Assembly: GCF_022539405.1 (NCBI RefSeq)
Contig: NZ_CP054394.1
Location: forward strand, 3,200,733-3,264,732
Direction of reading: 5' to 3'
DNA: 64,000 bases
From: Natranaerofaba carboxydovora
Lineage (GTDB): Bacteria; Bacillota; Natranaerobiia; Natranaerobiales; Natranaerofabaceae
The position numbers and the translations under genes are program-made. Positions 8,503 to 17,952 of the stretch are shown here, in pieces. How positions within the stretch are numbered: position 1 is the stretch's first letter; each line of letters opens with the position of its first letter. The notes beneath the pieces are model-generated. The model worked only from the letters and a program-made list of their open reading frames with translations, made no database searches and had not been told where the DNA came from.

Positions 8503-9330
8503 ATGAATGAGTTAGTCCAGGAGTTTTTTGCTCAATTTTCCTGGAGGGATTTAATTGATCTTTTAATCGTTGCTTTTTTGTTTTACAAAATTGTCATGAT
8601 AATTCGTGGTACAAGAGCAGTTCAACTACTTAAGGGTCTTTTGGTTTTGGTGGTTGCTATGGTTGTCAGTGACTGGTTAGGCTTTAGGGCTATTAATTGG
8701 CTTTTGACCCAGCTAATAACAGTTGGTGTAATTGCTATCCCCATTGTATTTCAGCCTGAACTGCGCCGTGCATTAGAAAAACTAGGGAGAGGCCAATTTT
8801 TTACTGATACTTTTTCAATTACGTCTTCTAAAGAAAAGCATGGAGAAGTAATAACAGAAATAGTTAAAACATGCAGTGTATTAAAGAAAAGGGGGCTTGG
8901 TGGTTTAATTGTAATTGAAAGAAAAACAGGTTTAAGAGACTTTGTGGAAACGGGAATAATGATAGATGGTAAAATAAGTGCAGAGTTTTTAATTAATATA
9001 TTTATGCCAAGAAGCCCACTTCACGACGGGGCGGTAGTAATTAAAGATGATGTAGTTAGAGCTGCTGGTTGTTATCTTCCTTTAACAGAAAAAGAAGGTC
9101 TAAGCAAGGACCTTGGAACCAGGCACCGGGCTGCGATAGGAATAACAGAACACTCAGATGCAATAAGTATTGTAGTAAGCGAAGAAAATGGGAAGATCTC
9201 TATTTCGGTAAATGGTAAAATTATACGGGATATTAAGGAACAAGACCTTGAGAAAAAATTAAAAGAACTTTGGGAACCAGGTGAGAGTTCCTTTGTAAAT
9301 CTTTGGCATTGGAAGTTTGGGAATGGATGA
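8503..9330 (+). CDS. cdaA: Diadenylate cyclase CdaA
   Basis: 275 aa. About three N-terminal transmembrane helices (residues 17-33, 44-58, 68-84) precede a DAC (DisA_N) domain with the catalytic DGA at 175-177 and the ATP-contacting GTRHRAA at 205-211. It makes c-di-AMP from two ATP. In most Firmicutes the order is cdaA-cdaR-glmM; here glmM follows directly and no cdaR (YbbR-domain regulator) lies between or nearby. The glmM start is 35 bases after this stop, so both are probably co-transcribed. Confidence 0.95.
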   Translation: MNELVQEFFAQFSWRDLIDLLIVAFLFYKIVMIIRGTRAVQLLKGLLVLVVAMVVSDWLGFRAINWLLTQLITVGVIAIPIVFQPELRRALEKLGRGQFFTDTFSITSSKEKHGEVITEIVKTCSVLKKRGLGGLIVIERKTGLRDFVETGIMIDGKISAEFLINIFMPRSPLHDGAVVIKDDVVRAAGCYLPLTEKEGLSKDLGTRHRAAIGITEHSDAISIVVSEENGKISISVNGKIIRDIKEQDLEKKLKELWEPGESSFVNLWHWKFGNG

Positions 9331-9365
9331 ATTCCCTTATTTTTTTGAAAAAGGAGTGTAAAATA

Positions 9366-10715
9366 TTGACGGAACTGTTTGGTACTGATGGAGTTAGAGG
9401 AGTTGCAAATAGTGATCTGACTCCAGAACTTTGCTTTAAGATAGGAAGAGCAGGAGCATGGTTTTTAAGAAAAAACTATAATATTGATAAAATTCTTATA
9501 GGTAGAGATACCCGGGTATCTGGTCCAATGCTTGAAGGAGCAATAGTAGCAGGTATAACATCTGTGGGTGTGGATGTAATACGTTTAGGGGTAGTTACCA
9601 CACCTGCAGTTGCTTTACTTACTCGCGAAGAGGAAGATGCGTGTGGGGTTATGATATCGGCTTCACACAATCCTGTCCCAGACAACGGGATAAAGTTTTT
9701 TAACAATGAGGGTATCAAGCTGACAGAGCAAGAAGAAAAAGAAATAGAATCTTTAGTTAAAGCAGATGAAGATACTCTTCCAAGACCTACTGGAGAAGAA
9801 GTTGGTAATGTTAGCTACTTAGAAGAAGCGGGATGGAAATATATCAACCATGTTTTAGAAAGGTTAAAGCCATTAGATTTGTCGGGATTAAAGATAGTAT
9901 TAGACTGTGGGTATGGGGCTTCTTATGAAATAGCTCCTCTAATATTTGAAAAGCTAGGTGCCATGGTTATAGCTATTAATAGTGAGCCAAATGGAGAAAA
10001 AATCAATGTAGACTGTGGTTCAACCCATCCAGATAAAGCAGGTGATATAGTGATTGATCATAATGCGGATGTAGGATTTTCCTTTGACGGGGATGGGGAT
10101 AGAGTGATAGCTTTGGATAAGCAGGGCAAAGTCCTTGATGGTGACAAAATATTGGCAGTACTCGCAATGTATTTGAATTCTAAAAAAGAACTTCCTGAAA
10201 GCACCTTTGTTGCTACAGTAATGAGTAATTTGGGGCTTGAACTTGCCATGGAAAAAGAAGGGATTAATGTTGAGAAGACAAAAGTAGGTGATAGGTCAGT
10301 ACTATATCATATGAAGAAGAATGGTTATATACTGGGTGGAGAGCAGTCTGGACATATAATCAATCTTAGAGAAAATGTTACAGGTGATGGAGTTATTACA
10401 GCACTTAATTTGATGAAAGCTGTAAAAGATCAAGGTAAAGAACTAGGAGAGCTTGCTAGTGTGGTAAAACCTCTACCCCAGGTCCTTGTAAATGTTAATG
10501 TTGATGATAAGGAAGGACTTTGGACAGATTCAGAAATTGATGAACAAAAAAGAAAAGCTGAAAAAGAACTAGGGGATACAGGAAGAGTATTAATTAGGCC
10601 ATCTGGTACAGAACCAAAAATTAGGGTTATGGTAGAGGGTCAAGATGAAGAGTTTTTGCATAAGATAGCTAATGAACTGGTTGGTGTTATAAAGAAAAAA
10701 TTAAACAAAAAATGA
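9366..10715 (+). CDS. glmM: Phosphoglucosamine mutase GlmM
   Basis: 449 aa from a TTG at 9366, chosen because AAGGAGTG ends 9 bases before it and the family start (ELFGTDGVRG) follows at once; an upstream in-frame TTG at 9303 would overlap cdaA. The phosphoserine loop SASHNP is at residues 98-103 (Ser100 catalytic), the metal-binding loop DGDGDR lies mid-protein and GGEQSGH and RPSGTEPKIRVMVE are in the later domains. It converts glucosamine-6-phosphate to glucosamine-1-phosphate. The gene for the enzyme that supplies its substrate, glmS, follows. Confidence 0.95.
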   Translation: MTELFGTDGVRGVANSDLTPELCFKIGRAGAWFLRKNYNIDKILIGRDTRVSGPMLEGAIVAGITSVGVDVIRLGVVTTPAVALLTREEEDACGVMISASHNPVPDNGIKFFNNEGIKLTEQEEKEIESLVKADEDTLPRPTGEEVGNVSYLEEAGWKYINHVLERLKPLDLSGLKIVLDCGYGASYEIAPLIFEKLGAMVIAINSEPNGEKINVDCGSTHPDKAGDIVIDHNADVGFSFDGDGDRVIALDKQGKVLDGDKILAVLAMYLNSKKELPESTFVATVMSNLGLELAMEKEGINVEKTKVGDRSVLYHMKKNGYILGGEQSGHIINLRENVTGDGVITALNLMKAVKDQGKELGELASVVKPLPQVLVNVNVDDKEGLWTDSEIDEQKRKAEKELGDTGRVLIRPSGTEPKIRVMVEGQDEEFLHKIANELVGVIKKKLNKK

Positions 10716-10777
10716 ATAGCAGCCTTAAAACAAGCGATTATTTGAAGGGAGGTAGATAACAAATATTTTTTAATAAA

Positions 10778-10940
10778 AGCGCCAGGGCATACCCGTTATT
10801 AATATAGTGGGTATGTTGACGAGGTAGAGGGTTTATCGAGTTATCGGCGGATGCCCTCCGGTGCTCCACCACCGTCAAAGGTACAGAACAAAACCTGAAA
10901 GTAATTTCAGGGACAAAAAGTGCCAAGTGGAGGACAACTG
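10778..10940 (+). ncRNA. glmS ribozyme (glucosamine-6-phosphate activated)
   Basis: The cleavage-site context AGCGCC starts at 10778, with predicted cleavage before G10779. Downstream are the conserved core pieces GTTGACGAGG, GGTTTATCGA, TCGGCGGATGCCCTCC and ACCGTCAAAGGTACAG, then the P3/P4 region ending AAGTGGAGGACAAC. The element fills the gap between glmM and glmS. When glucosamine-6-phosphate is abundant the RNA cleaves itself and the glmS mRNA is degraded. Confidence 0.96.
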
Positions 10941-11012
10941 AATAAAGTTTAACGTAGAAGGAAAATTGTAACTTTAGCTTATATTATTTGACTGTATGGA
11001 GGTATGAAGACA

Positions 11013-12842
11013 ATGTGTGGAATAGTTGGATATATAGGGAAAGAGGACGCTTTGGATGTATTAATTAATGGACTCGAAAAACTTGAGTATAGAGGATATG
11101 ATTCTGCTGGAGTTTCATTTATAGATGATGGAGAAATAAAAATTACAAAAACAAAAGGAAGAATTGATGATCTAAAAAAACAAATAAATGGCTACAAAAA
11201 TGGTGCTAGTATTGGTCTTGGCCATACCCGTTGGGCAACTCACGGAAAGCCTTCGGATGAAAATAGTCACCCTCATTGTGATTGCTCAGGTAAAATATCT
11301 TTGGTGCACAATGGAATTATCGAAAATTATAAAGTGTTAAAACAAATGTTAAAAGAAAAAGGTCATAATTTTATTTCTGAAACGGATACAGAAGTAATAA
11401 GCCACCTTATAGAAGAATATCATGAGGGTGATCTAATTGAGGCAGTAAAAAAAGCTGGCAAAGAATTAAAAGGGTCATTTGCCCTTGCAGTTATGGAAGA
11501 AAACGGGGAAGACAAAATAATTTGTCTAAGGAAAGATAGCCCACTCGTTATAGGAGTTGGTGATGGAGAAAACATTATAGCATCTGATATACCCGCTATA
11601 CTAAATCATACAGATGAAGTATTAATCTTAGAAGATGGGGATCTAGCGGTAGTCGATGATAAAGAGGTGACAGTTTATGATATTGAGGGACAAAAATTAG
11701 AAAAACAAACTTATAAAGTCGATTGGGATGCAGAGGAAGCCGAAAAAGGCGGCTATGAACACTTTATGCTTAAGGAAATACATGAGCAACCGCAAGCTCT
11801 TAAAAACACCCTCAGAGGAAGATTTGATGATAACAGAAACTTAGTAGAACTTGATGAATTATCATTAACTAAAGAAGAGATAAATAGCTTTGATAAAATA
11901 TATATGGTAGCCTGCGGCACAGCGTATCATGCAGGGTTAGTAGGAAAAGCTGTTTTTGAAAACATGGTAAAATGCCCGGTGGAAGTGGATATAGCTTCTG
12001 AATACAGGTATAGAGAACCACTTATTACTGATAATACTCTGGTAATAGTGATAAGCCAATCAGGGGAAACAGCAGATACCCTGGCAGCTTTAAGAGAATC
12101 AAAAAAATGGGGAGCTAAAGTAATTGCAATAACTAATGTAGTAGGAAGTACTGTATCTAGAGAAGCAGATGAAGTTATGTACACTTGGGCAGGACCAGAG
12201 ATAGCTGTTGCATCCACGAAAGCCTACTTAACGCAGTTATTAGCACTAAACTTGCTTGGGATATATTTTGCCCGCATAAGAAACAGTGCACCTGAAAAAA
12301 GATTAAATCAATTGTCGTTAGACCTAAGCAGGATGCCAGAACTACTTGAAAAGGTTTATGAACAAGAAGATGACTTAAAAGAGATGGCGGGAAAAATAGC
12401 AAAATGGGAAAGCACCTTCTTTATCGGTAGAGCACTAGATTGGGCTGTGTGTGAAGAAGGAGCACTAAAACTAAAAGAGATATCATATATTCAGGCAGAA
12501 GCTTATGCCGCAGGAGAACTAAAACACGGAACACTTGCTCTAATAACAGAAGGGGTGCCAGTCATAACCCTAGTGACGCAACCGCATGTGTATGAAAAAA
12601 CTATCTCGAATTTACAAGAGGTTAAAGCTAGAGGGGCTAACGGTTTTGCCCTGGCCTTTGAAGATGATGAAACGATTCACCAAGAAGCAGACAATGTAAT
12701 GACTATACCAAGAGTTGATACGCTTTTAACACCTATTTTAAGTGTTGTACCTTTGCAGTTGATTTCGTATTATGCTGCTACTGCAAGAGGATCAGACGTT
12801 GATAAGCCAAGGAATTTGGCAAAAAGCGTAACTGTGGAATAA
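11013..12842 (+). CDS. glmS: Glutamine--fructose-6-phosphate aminotransferase (isomerizing) GlmS
   Basis: 609 aa from the ATG at 11013. A second in-frame ATG at 11004 directly abuts the GGAGGT site and would place two residues before the catalytic Cys, which must be residue 2 after Met removal (MCGIVGYIG). The N-terminal Ntn glutaminase domain shows LGHTRWATHGKPS and HNGIIENY. Two SIS domains follow (ISQSGETADTLAAL, SYIQAEAYAAGELKHG), with the C-terminal DVDKPRNLAKSVTVE. It makes glucosamine-6-phosphate, the entry to cell wall amino sugars, and is controlled by the upstream ribozyme. Confidence 0.97.
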   Translation: MCGIVGYIGKEDALDVLINGLEKLEYRGYDSAGVSFIDDGEIKITKTKGRIDDLKKQINGYKNGASIGLGHTRWATHGKPSDENSHPHCDCSGKISLVHNGIIENYKVLKQMLKEKGHNFISETDTEVISHLIEEYHEGDLIEAVKKAGKELKGSFALAVMEENGEDKIICLRKDSPLVIGVGDGENIIASDIPAILNHTDEVLILEDGDLAVVDDKEVTVYDIEGQKLEKQTYKVDWDAEEAEKGGYEHFMLKEIHEQPQALKNTLRGRFDDNRNLVELDELSLTKEEINSFDKIYMVACGTAYHAGLVGKAVFENMVKCPVEVDIASEYRYREPLITDNTLVIVISQSGETADTLAALRESKKWGAKVIAITNVVGSTVSREADEVMYTWAGPEIAVASTKAYLTQLLALNLLGIYFARIRNSAPEKRLNQLSLDLSRMPELLEKVYEQEDDLKEMAGKIAKWESTFFIGRALDWAVCEEGALKLKEISYIQAEAYAAGELKHGTLALITEGVPVITLVTQPHVYEKTISNLQEVKARGANGFALAFEDDETIHQEADNVMTIPRVDTLLTPILSVVPLQLISYYAATARGSDVDKPRNLAKSVTVE

Positions 12843-12939
12843 ATTGGAAATAATTATTGTTAAGTTGTCCCCCAATAAAAAAAGCGGTAAAAAATTCTAG
12901 TAAATTCTGCAAGAAAAAATTAGGACACAAGAGTGTAAA

Positions 12940-13027
12940 TCCACCCCCTTTAGATGACGGATAAATAACGAAAGTGATCTTTGGTGATCATGAAATGTCA
13001 CTACTGGGGGTGGACTTTTTTGTTTTT
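12940..13027 (+). terminator. Probable intrinsic terminator after glmS, with inner hairpin
   Basis: TCCACCCCC at 12940-12948 pairs with GGGGGTGGA at 13006-13014, followed by CTTTTTTGTTTTT. The long loop contains its own stem (GTGAT...ATGTCAC). The rest of the 303-base gap (12843-13145) shows no gene. Confidence 0.7.
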
Positions 13028-13145
13028 GAGTGTGTTGATAAGAGGATTATTTTTTAATTGGCTATGTACAAAATAAAAGTAGCCAGCGATAAAGTACCAA
13101 AGGCTGTTAACGAGTATCAATATATTCATGGTTGATTTTTTAAAA

Positions 13146-14435
13146 TTAATAAAAGAATAAACTGTTAATTTTATCAGGGTCATCAATTGGTATACGATGA
13201 TCATCTTGAATTGTTCTAAATATACTTACAATTCTAGCAAGACTTTGTTCATGCCATCTAGCAGGTAACATTTCATCTCCGTATATACTTCTATTTCTAT
13301 ATTGTGGATGCCTACGCATTTTATAAAAGAATTCCTCTCTATAATATTCATTTTCTTCCATTGCTTCTTCTGGAAAATAATATTCTAGAGTTCTTTCGCA
13401 ATCTACTTCTTTTATAGGTAAATTGTCATCTTCTATAATTTCAAAATGTATGATTTCATTTACTTTGTGACCAATTTTATAAACTTCGCCAAATTTTAAA
13501 TCTTTTTCTTCCATTTTTTCAAATTGCTTATCTCTAGGTATGGGTTCTATATATAAATATATAGGTACTTTATAAGCATTTTCATCGGCAGGTATATCAA
13601 ATTGGTTGTCTTCATCTGTTGTTTTAATAATTAAAAAACCTATCATGCTAGTTAAATCTGGTGACCCTGAAGCATTTTCTATAAAATTGATTAAATCAGG
13701 AGAAGAAACAAATTCTGCTTGTGTTTTATCATCATTAAATTTGTGATAAACACTATTATTAAAATTATTAAAAGACATGTTTAATCTATTAATTCTAGAG
13801 TCAATTTCGTCATTTCCTTTACTAGCATATAAAAATTCAGTACTAGGATTTATCAGTCTATCACTTAATTCTTCACCATCATTGTATTGTAGTTTATCTT
13901 TTTTGAAATCATCTGGTAGATTATTTTTTAGATGTTGAAATTCTTCATAATCTATTCCTGGAACTACAGTGTCATATTCTGGCTGAGGTAACTTTGTTTG
14001 TAAGTTTAATAAATCCATAATAAATAAATTTTTACGCATTGTTTCATCATCAGGTACATATTTTGCTCCATAATCTCTTGCTCTTAATAGTTGCTTGTAA
14101 AGATATTCTCTGTTATTAAACTGTTCATCTTCATAAGCTCGTGTCTCAAGGTTTGTTTCTAGTCCCTTATAGTCATCTTTTCTAGTTAGTTCTAACAAAT
14201 CATAATCACTATATTCTTCTGCTTTTTCTTCTGCAATTTCGTTTATTTCTTCGGTTGCTAGGAATTTTTCCTCCTCACTTCTTTTCTCAGTAGCATCTTC
14301 TTGATTATGACTATCACTAGCATGTTGCTCTTCACTGTCAGCTTCGCTTTTTTCTTCATCAGGTATAACAAGTCCAGTAATCAGTAGTAATAAAATAAAA
14401 CCTAAAAGAATCATAGGTTTTTTCATGCTTTGCAT
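13146..14435 (-). CDS. Secreted or membrane-anchored acidic protein of unknown function
   Basis: 429 aa, not recognised. The N-terminus (MKKPMILLGFILLLLITGL) is a signal peptide or membrane anchor, followed by a very acidic low-complexity linker (residues about 28-90, rich in Glu, Asp and Ser). The remaining part contains many aromatic and charged residues and no motif known to me. The start ATG is 7 bases after GGAGGGG; a second ATG three codons later is also possible. It is monocistronic on the minus strand. It is likely to act outside the membrane; the acidic surface is in keeping with a salt-adapted organism, which is inference. Confidence 0.7.
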   Translation of the reverse strand: MQSMKKPMILLGFILLLLITGLVIPDEEKSEADSEEQHASDSHNQEDATEKRSEEEKFLATEEINEIAEEKAEEYSDYDLLELTRKDDYKGLETNLETRAYEDEQFNNREYLYKQLLRARDYGAKYVPDDETMRKNLFIMDLLNLQTKLPQPEYDTVVPGIDYEEFQHLKNNLPDDFKKDKLQYNDGEELSDRLINPSTEFLYASKGNDEIDSRINRLNMSFNNFNNSVYHKFNDDKTQAEFVSSPDLINFIENASGSPDLTSMIGFLIIKTTDEDNQFDIPADENAYKVPIYLYIEPIPRDKQFEKMEEKDLKFGEVYKIGHKVNEIIHFEIIEDDNLPIKEVDCERTLEYYFPEEAMEENEYYREEFFYKMRRHPQYRNRSIYGDEMLPARWHEQSLARIVSIFRTIQDDHRIPIDDPDKINSLFFY

Positions 14436-14723
14436 ATATCATCCCCTCCAAAGTATCGGATAGATGTTAATATTACTTCAAAGTTTAAGTCAAAATTCTT
14501 CTTATTACGTCTAAAATCCTGCTTTTTTTATATTAGGACTATTGCTACTGTCAATTTCAAATAAAATACTCCCATTTATCCCAAGAGGACTTGAAGATAA
14601 AGTGATGAACAAATGGAATTATCAACCGCTTGTCTACTTTTTAAATTAGCGTAATAATAGCGTAAAGAAGAAATTTTATGAATTGGCTTTAGGGTGATAT
14701 TTCAGTAGAAAGGATGATTAAAA

Positions 14724-15416
14724 GTGGGTTTAACCGAGCGGATAAAGGAACTGTCACTACAGAATGGTGTTAATTATTTTGGTGTAGCGGATCTATCAAA
14801 AGCGAAGCAAGCCATTCTTAGTCAAGGTGGTTCGGAGATTGCGGATTTTCCCTATTCTATTTCTTTAGGTATTTCGCTAATAAATCATATTGTTGACCAG
14901 TTACCAAGAAGGTCTGAACGATCTGCAGCACTTAACTACAGGCACCATGCTTATGATATTATTAATCAGCGGTTAGACACGGTTGCATCAATAGTAAGTG
15001 GATTCATACAGCGACAGGGATATACTGTACTTCCTATTCCAGCGTCAAAACGAATTGATGACGAAAGAATTAGTGCCTCTTTTTCCCATAAGATGGGAGC
15101 AAGTTTATCAGGGCTCGGATGGATAGGTAAAAGCTGCTTATTAATTACCCCTGATAGTGGACCTCGAGTAAGGTGGGTATCAATTTTGACGGATGCTCCA
15201 ATTGAACCAACAGGAGAACTCATGGAAGAGCAGTGTGGTGATTGTTCTGCTTGTGTAGATGTATGTCCGGTGAAAGCATTTACTGGTAAGCCATTTAATA
15301 AAGAAGAGCCTAGAGAAGTAAGATATGACGCTAGAAAGTGTAATAAATATTTTGAAAAAATGAAGGAAAGAGGCAAGATAGAAGCTTGTGGAATGTGTTT
15401 ATATGTGACTTTTTAG
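14724..15416 (+). CDS. QueG-like 4Fe-4S protein, C-terminus apparently frameshifted
   Basis: 230 aa, GTG start. It resembles epoxyqueuosine reductase-like iron-sulfur proteins: GWIGKSCLLITPDSGPRVRWVSILTDAPI in two adjoining blocks, then the first cluster CGDCSACVDVCPVKAF. The second cluster begins (CGMCLYV) but the frame then reads TF and stops, so the last Cys is missing. In the overlapping frame the DNA reads CDFLGQKAGYRG and stops at 15442, much like the expected end of such proteins (VCPFGQKAG). A small indel near 15405 would explain this. A sequencing error is also possible. Function in this family beyond tRNA modification is not certain. Confidence 0.75.
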   Translation: MGLTERIKELSLQNGVNYFGVADLSKAKQAILSQGGSEIADFPYSISLGISLINHIVDQLPRRSERSAALNYRHHAYDIINQRLDTVASIVSGFIQRQGYTVLPIPASKRIDDERISASFSHKMGASLSGLGWIGKSCLLITPDSGPRVRWVSILTDAPIEPTGELMEEQCGDCSACVDVCPVKAFTGKPFNKEEPREVRYDARKCNKYFEKMKERGKIEACGMCLYVTF

Positions 15417-15586
15417 GTCAAAAAGCTGGCTATAGGGGGTAGATATTTTTATATCTGTTTCTCCAGAGAAAAGCACGTCATTTTCAGCAGCTATAATTAA
15501 GGTGGATGCAAATAAGGTGGGAGCTAAACTTGACAGGAAAAGTTGCTAGCATATAGAAAATATCTTTAGAAAGGTTGGGTGTTCTA

Positions 15587-16549
15587 ATGAAAAAAAGACA
15601 AATAATTTCTGCTAGTCGCAGGACAGATATACCTGCTTTATATGGTAAATGGTTTATGAATAGAATAGAAGAAGGCTGGGGAATAAAATACAATCCATAT
15701 AACAAAAAAGCAAAAATAATATCTTTAAAGCCAAAAGATGTGGACCTAATAGTTTTTTGGTCTAAAAATTATCGCCCATTTTTAGAATGTATAGAAGACT
15801 TGAATAAGAAAGGCTACAATTTATTTTTTCATTACACAATTACGGGAGTTAATAGAAAGCTTGAAACGAATATACCTATGCACAAAGAAACTATAGAAAC
15901 ATTTAAAATAATTTCAAATAAGTTTTCTCCGAAACATATATTTTGGCGTTATGATCCCATCATATTTACGCGTTATGATAGTTTTAATACATATTTAGAA
16001 ACTTTCAATAACATATGTCAAGAATTAGAAGGTTATACGGAAAGGTGTTATATTAGTTTTGCAAATATTTATGGTAAGGTTTTTAAGAGATTAAAAGATA
16101 ATAGAATTAGCTTGAATGAAGCAAATGAAGAGATAAAAAAGAAATTAGCTAATCAATTAGTTGAAATTGCAGAAAAATATAATATTCAATTATACAGCTG
16201 TTGCAATGAATTTTTAATAAATGACAAAATTCAAAAAGCAAGTTGTATAGATGTTAATTTATACAAAGAAATATTTGACATTGAAGCGGATAAATATAAA
16301 AAGGCCCCAAGTCGAAAGGGCTGTGGTTGTTTTGAAAGCATAGATATAGGTTTATATGATACTTGTTCTTATCAATGTTTGTATTGCTATGCAAATAATA
16401 GTAAAAATAAAATCATGAAAAATATAGATCTTCATGATCCATTTTATCCTGCTTTGCATAAAGGTATAGATGTAAATGCAAAAGAAATGTTAAAAGATAT
16501 ACCTAAAGAGTTTAATGAGCAGCTTTCTATATTTGATATAATTCAATAA
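15587..16549 (+). CDS. DUF1848 family protein
   Basis: 320 aa from the ATG at 15587, which follows AAAGGTTGG. The N-terminus (IISASRRTDIPALYGKWF) and the VFWSKNY segment match the uncharacterised DUF1848 family. The C-terminal region carries CGCFESIDIG and then TCSYQCLYCYAN, whose CxxxCxxC spacing is like that of radical SAM enzymes but lies near the end of the protein instead of the start. An iron-sulfur cluster is therefore plausible. No operon partner is evident; the preceding gene is 170 bases away. Confidence 0.85.
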   Translation: MKKRQIISASRRTDIPALYGKWFMNRIEEGWGIKYNPYNKKAKIISLKPKDVDLIVFWSKNYRPFLECIEDLNKKGYNLFFHYTITGVNRKLETNIPMHKETIETFKIISNKFSPKHIFWRYDPIIFTRYDSFNTYLETFNNICQELEGYTERCYISFANIYGKVFKRLKDNRISLNEANEEIKKKLANQLVEIAEKYNIQLYSCCNEFLINDKIQKASCIDVNLYKEIFDIEADKYKKAPSRKGCGCFESIDIGLYDTCSYQCLYCYANNSKNKIMKNIDLHDPFYPALHKGIDVNAKEMLKDIPKEFNEQLSIFDIIQ

Positions 16550-16590
16550 TTAGCTAAAATGATATAAGAGCTAAACCATCAAATATACTA

Positions 16591-17793
16591 TTATTCTTTT
16601 GAGGAAAGCTCGGCAGTTTCATCACTTTTACTTGAAAGAAGTTTATCGGCAAAAAAGTTTATTCCAAGTGCACCTAAAGGAGCTGTATAGATTACCGACA
16701 AGACAGCCAGTGCTAGTATTAGTTCTCCTCCGGGTAGCCCCATTGACAAAGGGACTCCACCCATTGCAGCTTGAACAGTAGCCTTAGGGCTGTATGCAAT
16801 TCCGCAGAAAAGGCGCTCTTTGGAGTTTAAATTTGAGCCTAAAGTTGAAATATAGACCCCTGCCATTCTTATCATTACTCCTGCTGTAATTATCAAAATA
16901 CCCAGTGGTCCAGCACTAATTGCTACAGATACATCTACAATGGAGCCGATTAAGACAAATAAGAATATCTCTCCAAAAGACCATACTCCCTTTAACTTCT
17001 CGGAAAACTCTTCTGCAAACAATTTATGCTTTTCTAAAAGATAAGCCCCAGCTATCATGATGGCAAGTAGGCCGGCGACTTGTAGATAAGAGCTTGCAGT
17101 ATAGGCAAAAAGAGCTCCCACTGCTAGCACTACCATTCTATCAGTATCGGCCATATCTAATTTTTGATAGATTTTGGTAAGGATAAAACCTACAAGGAGG
17201 CCAAATAAGATACCACCTATTATTTCTCTTGGAATAGCTAGTAGGCTAAGTAAGGAACCATCAGTGCCTCCGCCTACAAGCCCAAGAAAAATAGAAATTA
17301 GAGTTATGGCAAATACATCATCAATAGAAGCTCCTGCCAAAATCATTACAGGGACTCCTTTATCGTTGCCAACGCCTCTATCCTTTAACTTCAGCATTGA
17401 GGGTACTATTACTGCAGGGCTAACAGCAGCTATGATAAAACCCAATATACCCGCTTCGACAAACCCAAGCCCAAACAGATAATGAGCTAACAAAAGTACA
17501 GTGAATCCTTCCAATAAACATGGTAGCGAGCCTAACTTAAGGGAGAGCACTCCTACCTTATTTAAAGTTTCACGTCTTAATCCAAGACCTGCTCTAAGCA
17601 AGATTAAAATCAATGCAAGCAACCTAATGTCATCAGAGATAGCCAAAATTTCACTTGAAATCAAATCATAATAATTTGGTCCTAACAAAATACCCGTAAG
17701 AAGCATTCCTAACAAACCCGGAAGATTTAACTTTTCAAAAACCTTTCCCATTATGAAGCCAGCAACCAGTATAATCAAGATACTTTCGATCAT
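16591..17793 (-). CDS. Cation/proton antiporter family protein under a fluoride riboswitch
   Basis: 400 aa with about 11-12 hydrophobic helices and the look of the monovalent cation:proton antiporter (CPA) superfamily: LGMLLTGILLGPNYYDL near residues 30-46 and a core ending in GIAYSPKATVQAAMGG. No cytoplasmic TrkA-N domain follows. The leader contains a fluoride (crcB-motif) riboswitch with a terminator, which makes it likely that the protein serves fluoride tolerance. Antiporters are one of the gene classes known to be associated with that riboswitch. The ion specificity cannot be read from sequence. Confidence 0.88.
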   Translation of the reverse strand: MIESILIILVAGFIMGKVFEKLNLPGLLGMLLTGILLGPNYYDLISSEILAISDDIRLLALILILLRAGLGLRRETLNKVGVLSLKLGSLPCLLEGFTVLLLAHYLFGLGFVEAGILGFIIAAVSPAVIVPSMLKLKDRGVGNDKGVPVMILAGASIDDVFAITLISIFLGLVGGGTDGSLLSLLAIPREIIGGILFGLLVGFILTKIYQKLDMADTDRMVVLAVGALFAYTASSYLQVAGLLAIMIAGAYLLEKHKLFAEEFSEKLKGVWSFGEIFLFVLIGSIVDVSVAISAGPLGILIITAGVMIRMAGVYISTLGSNLNSKERLFCGIAYSPKATVQAAMGGVPLSMGLPGGELILALAVLSVIYTAPLGALGINFFADKLLSSKSDETAELSSKE

Positions 17794-17812
17794 TGTAATA
17801 TCATCCTTTCTT

Positions 17813-17849
17813 AAAAAAATAGACTCCTATCCTAATTAAGGATAGGAGC
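17813..17849 (-). terminator. Riboswitch-controlled terminator upstream of the antiporter
   Basis: On the minus strand a 10-bp stem (CTCCTATCCT/AGGATAGGAG, plus coordinates 17824-17848) is followed by TTTTTTT. One stem strand is the same CTCCTAT that the fluoride aptamer uses, so ligand binding should prevent terminator formation and turn the gene on. Confidence 0.85.
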
Positions 17850-17908
17850 CATTAGCTTCTTAAGAAAGCAGTTTGGAAAATAATCCTGGCGAGCTCCATC
17901 GCCGTCAA
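17838..17908 (-). promoter_or_regulatory. Fluoride riboswitch (crcB motif)
   Basis: The minus strand reads GGCGATGGAGCTCGCC, then AACTGC, a short hairpin, and GCTAATGGCTCCTA, the conserved pieces of the crcB RNA in the right order and spacing. It lies in the 5' leader of the antiporter gene and overlaps the downstream terminator. Confidence 0.92.
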
Positions 17909-17952
17909 ATTATTTACTTTAGTTTATAGTATACACTTCTAACAGTCAAAAT

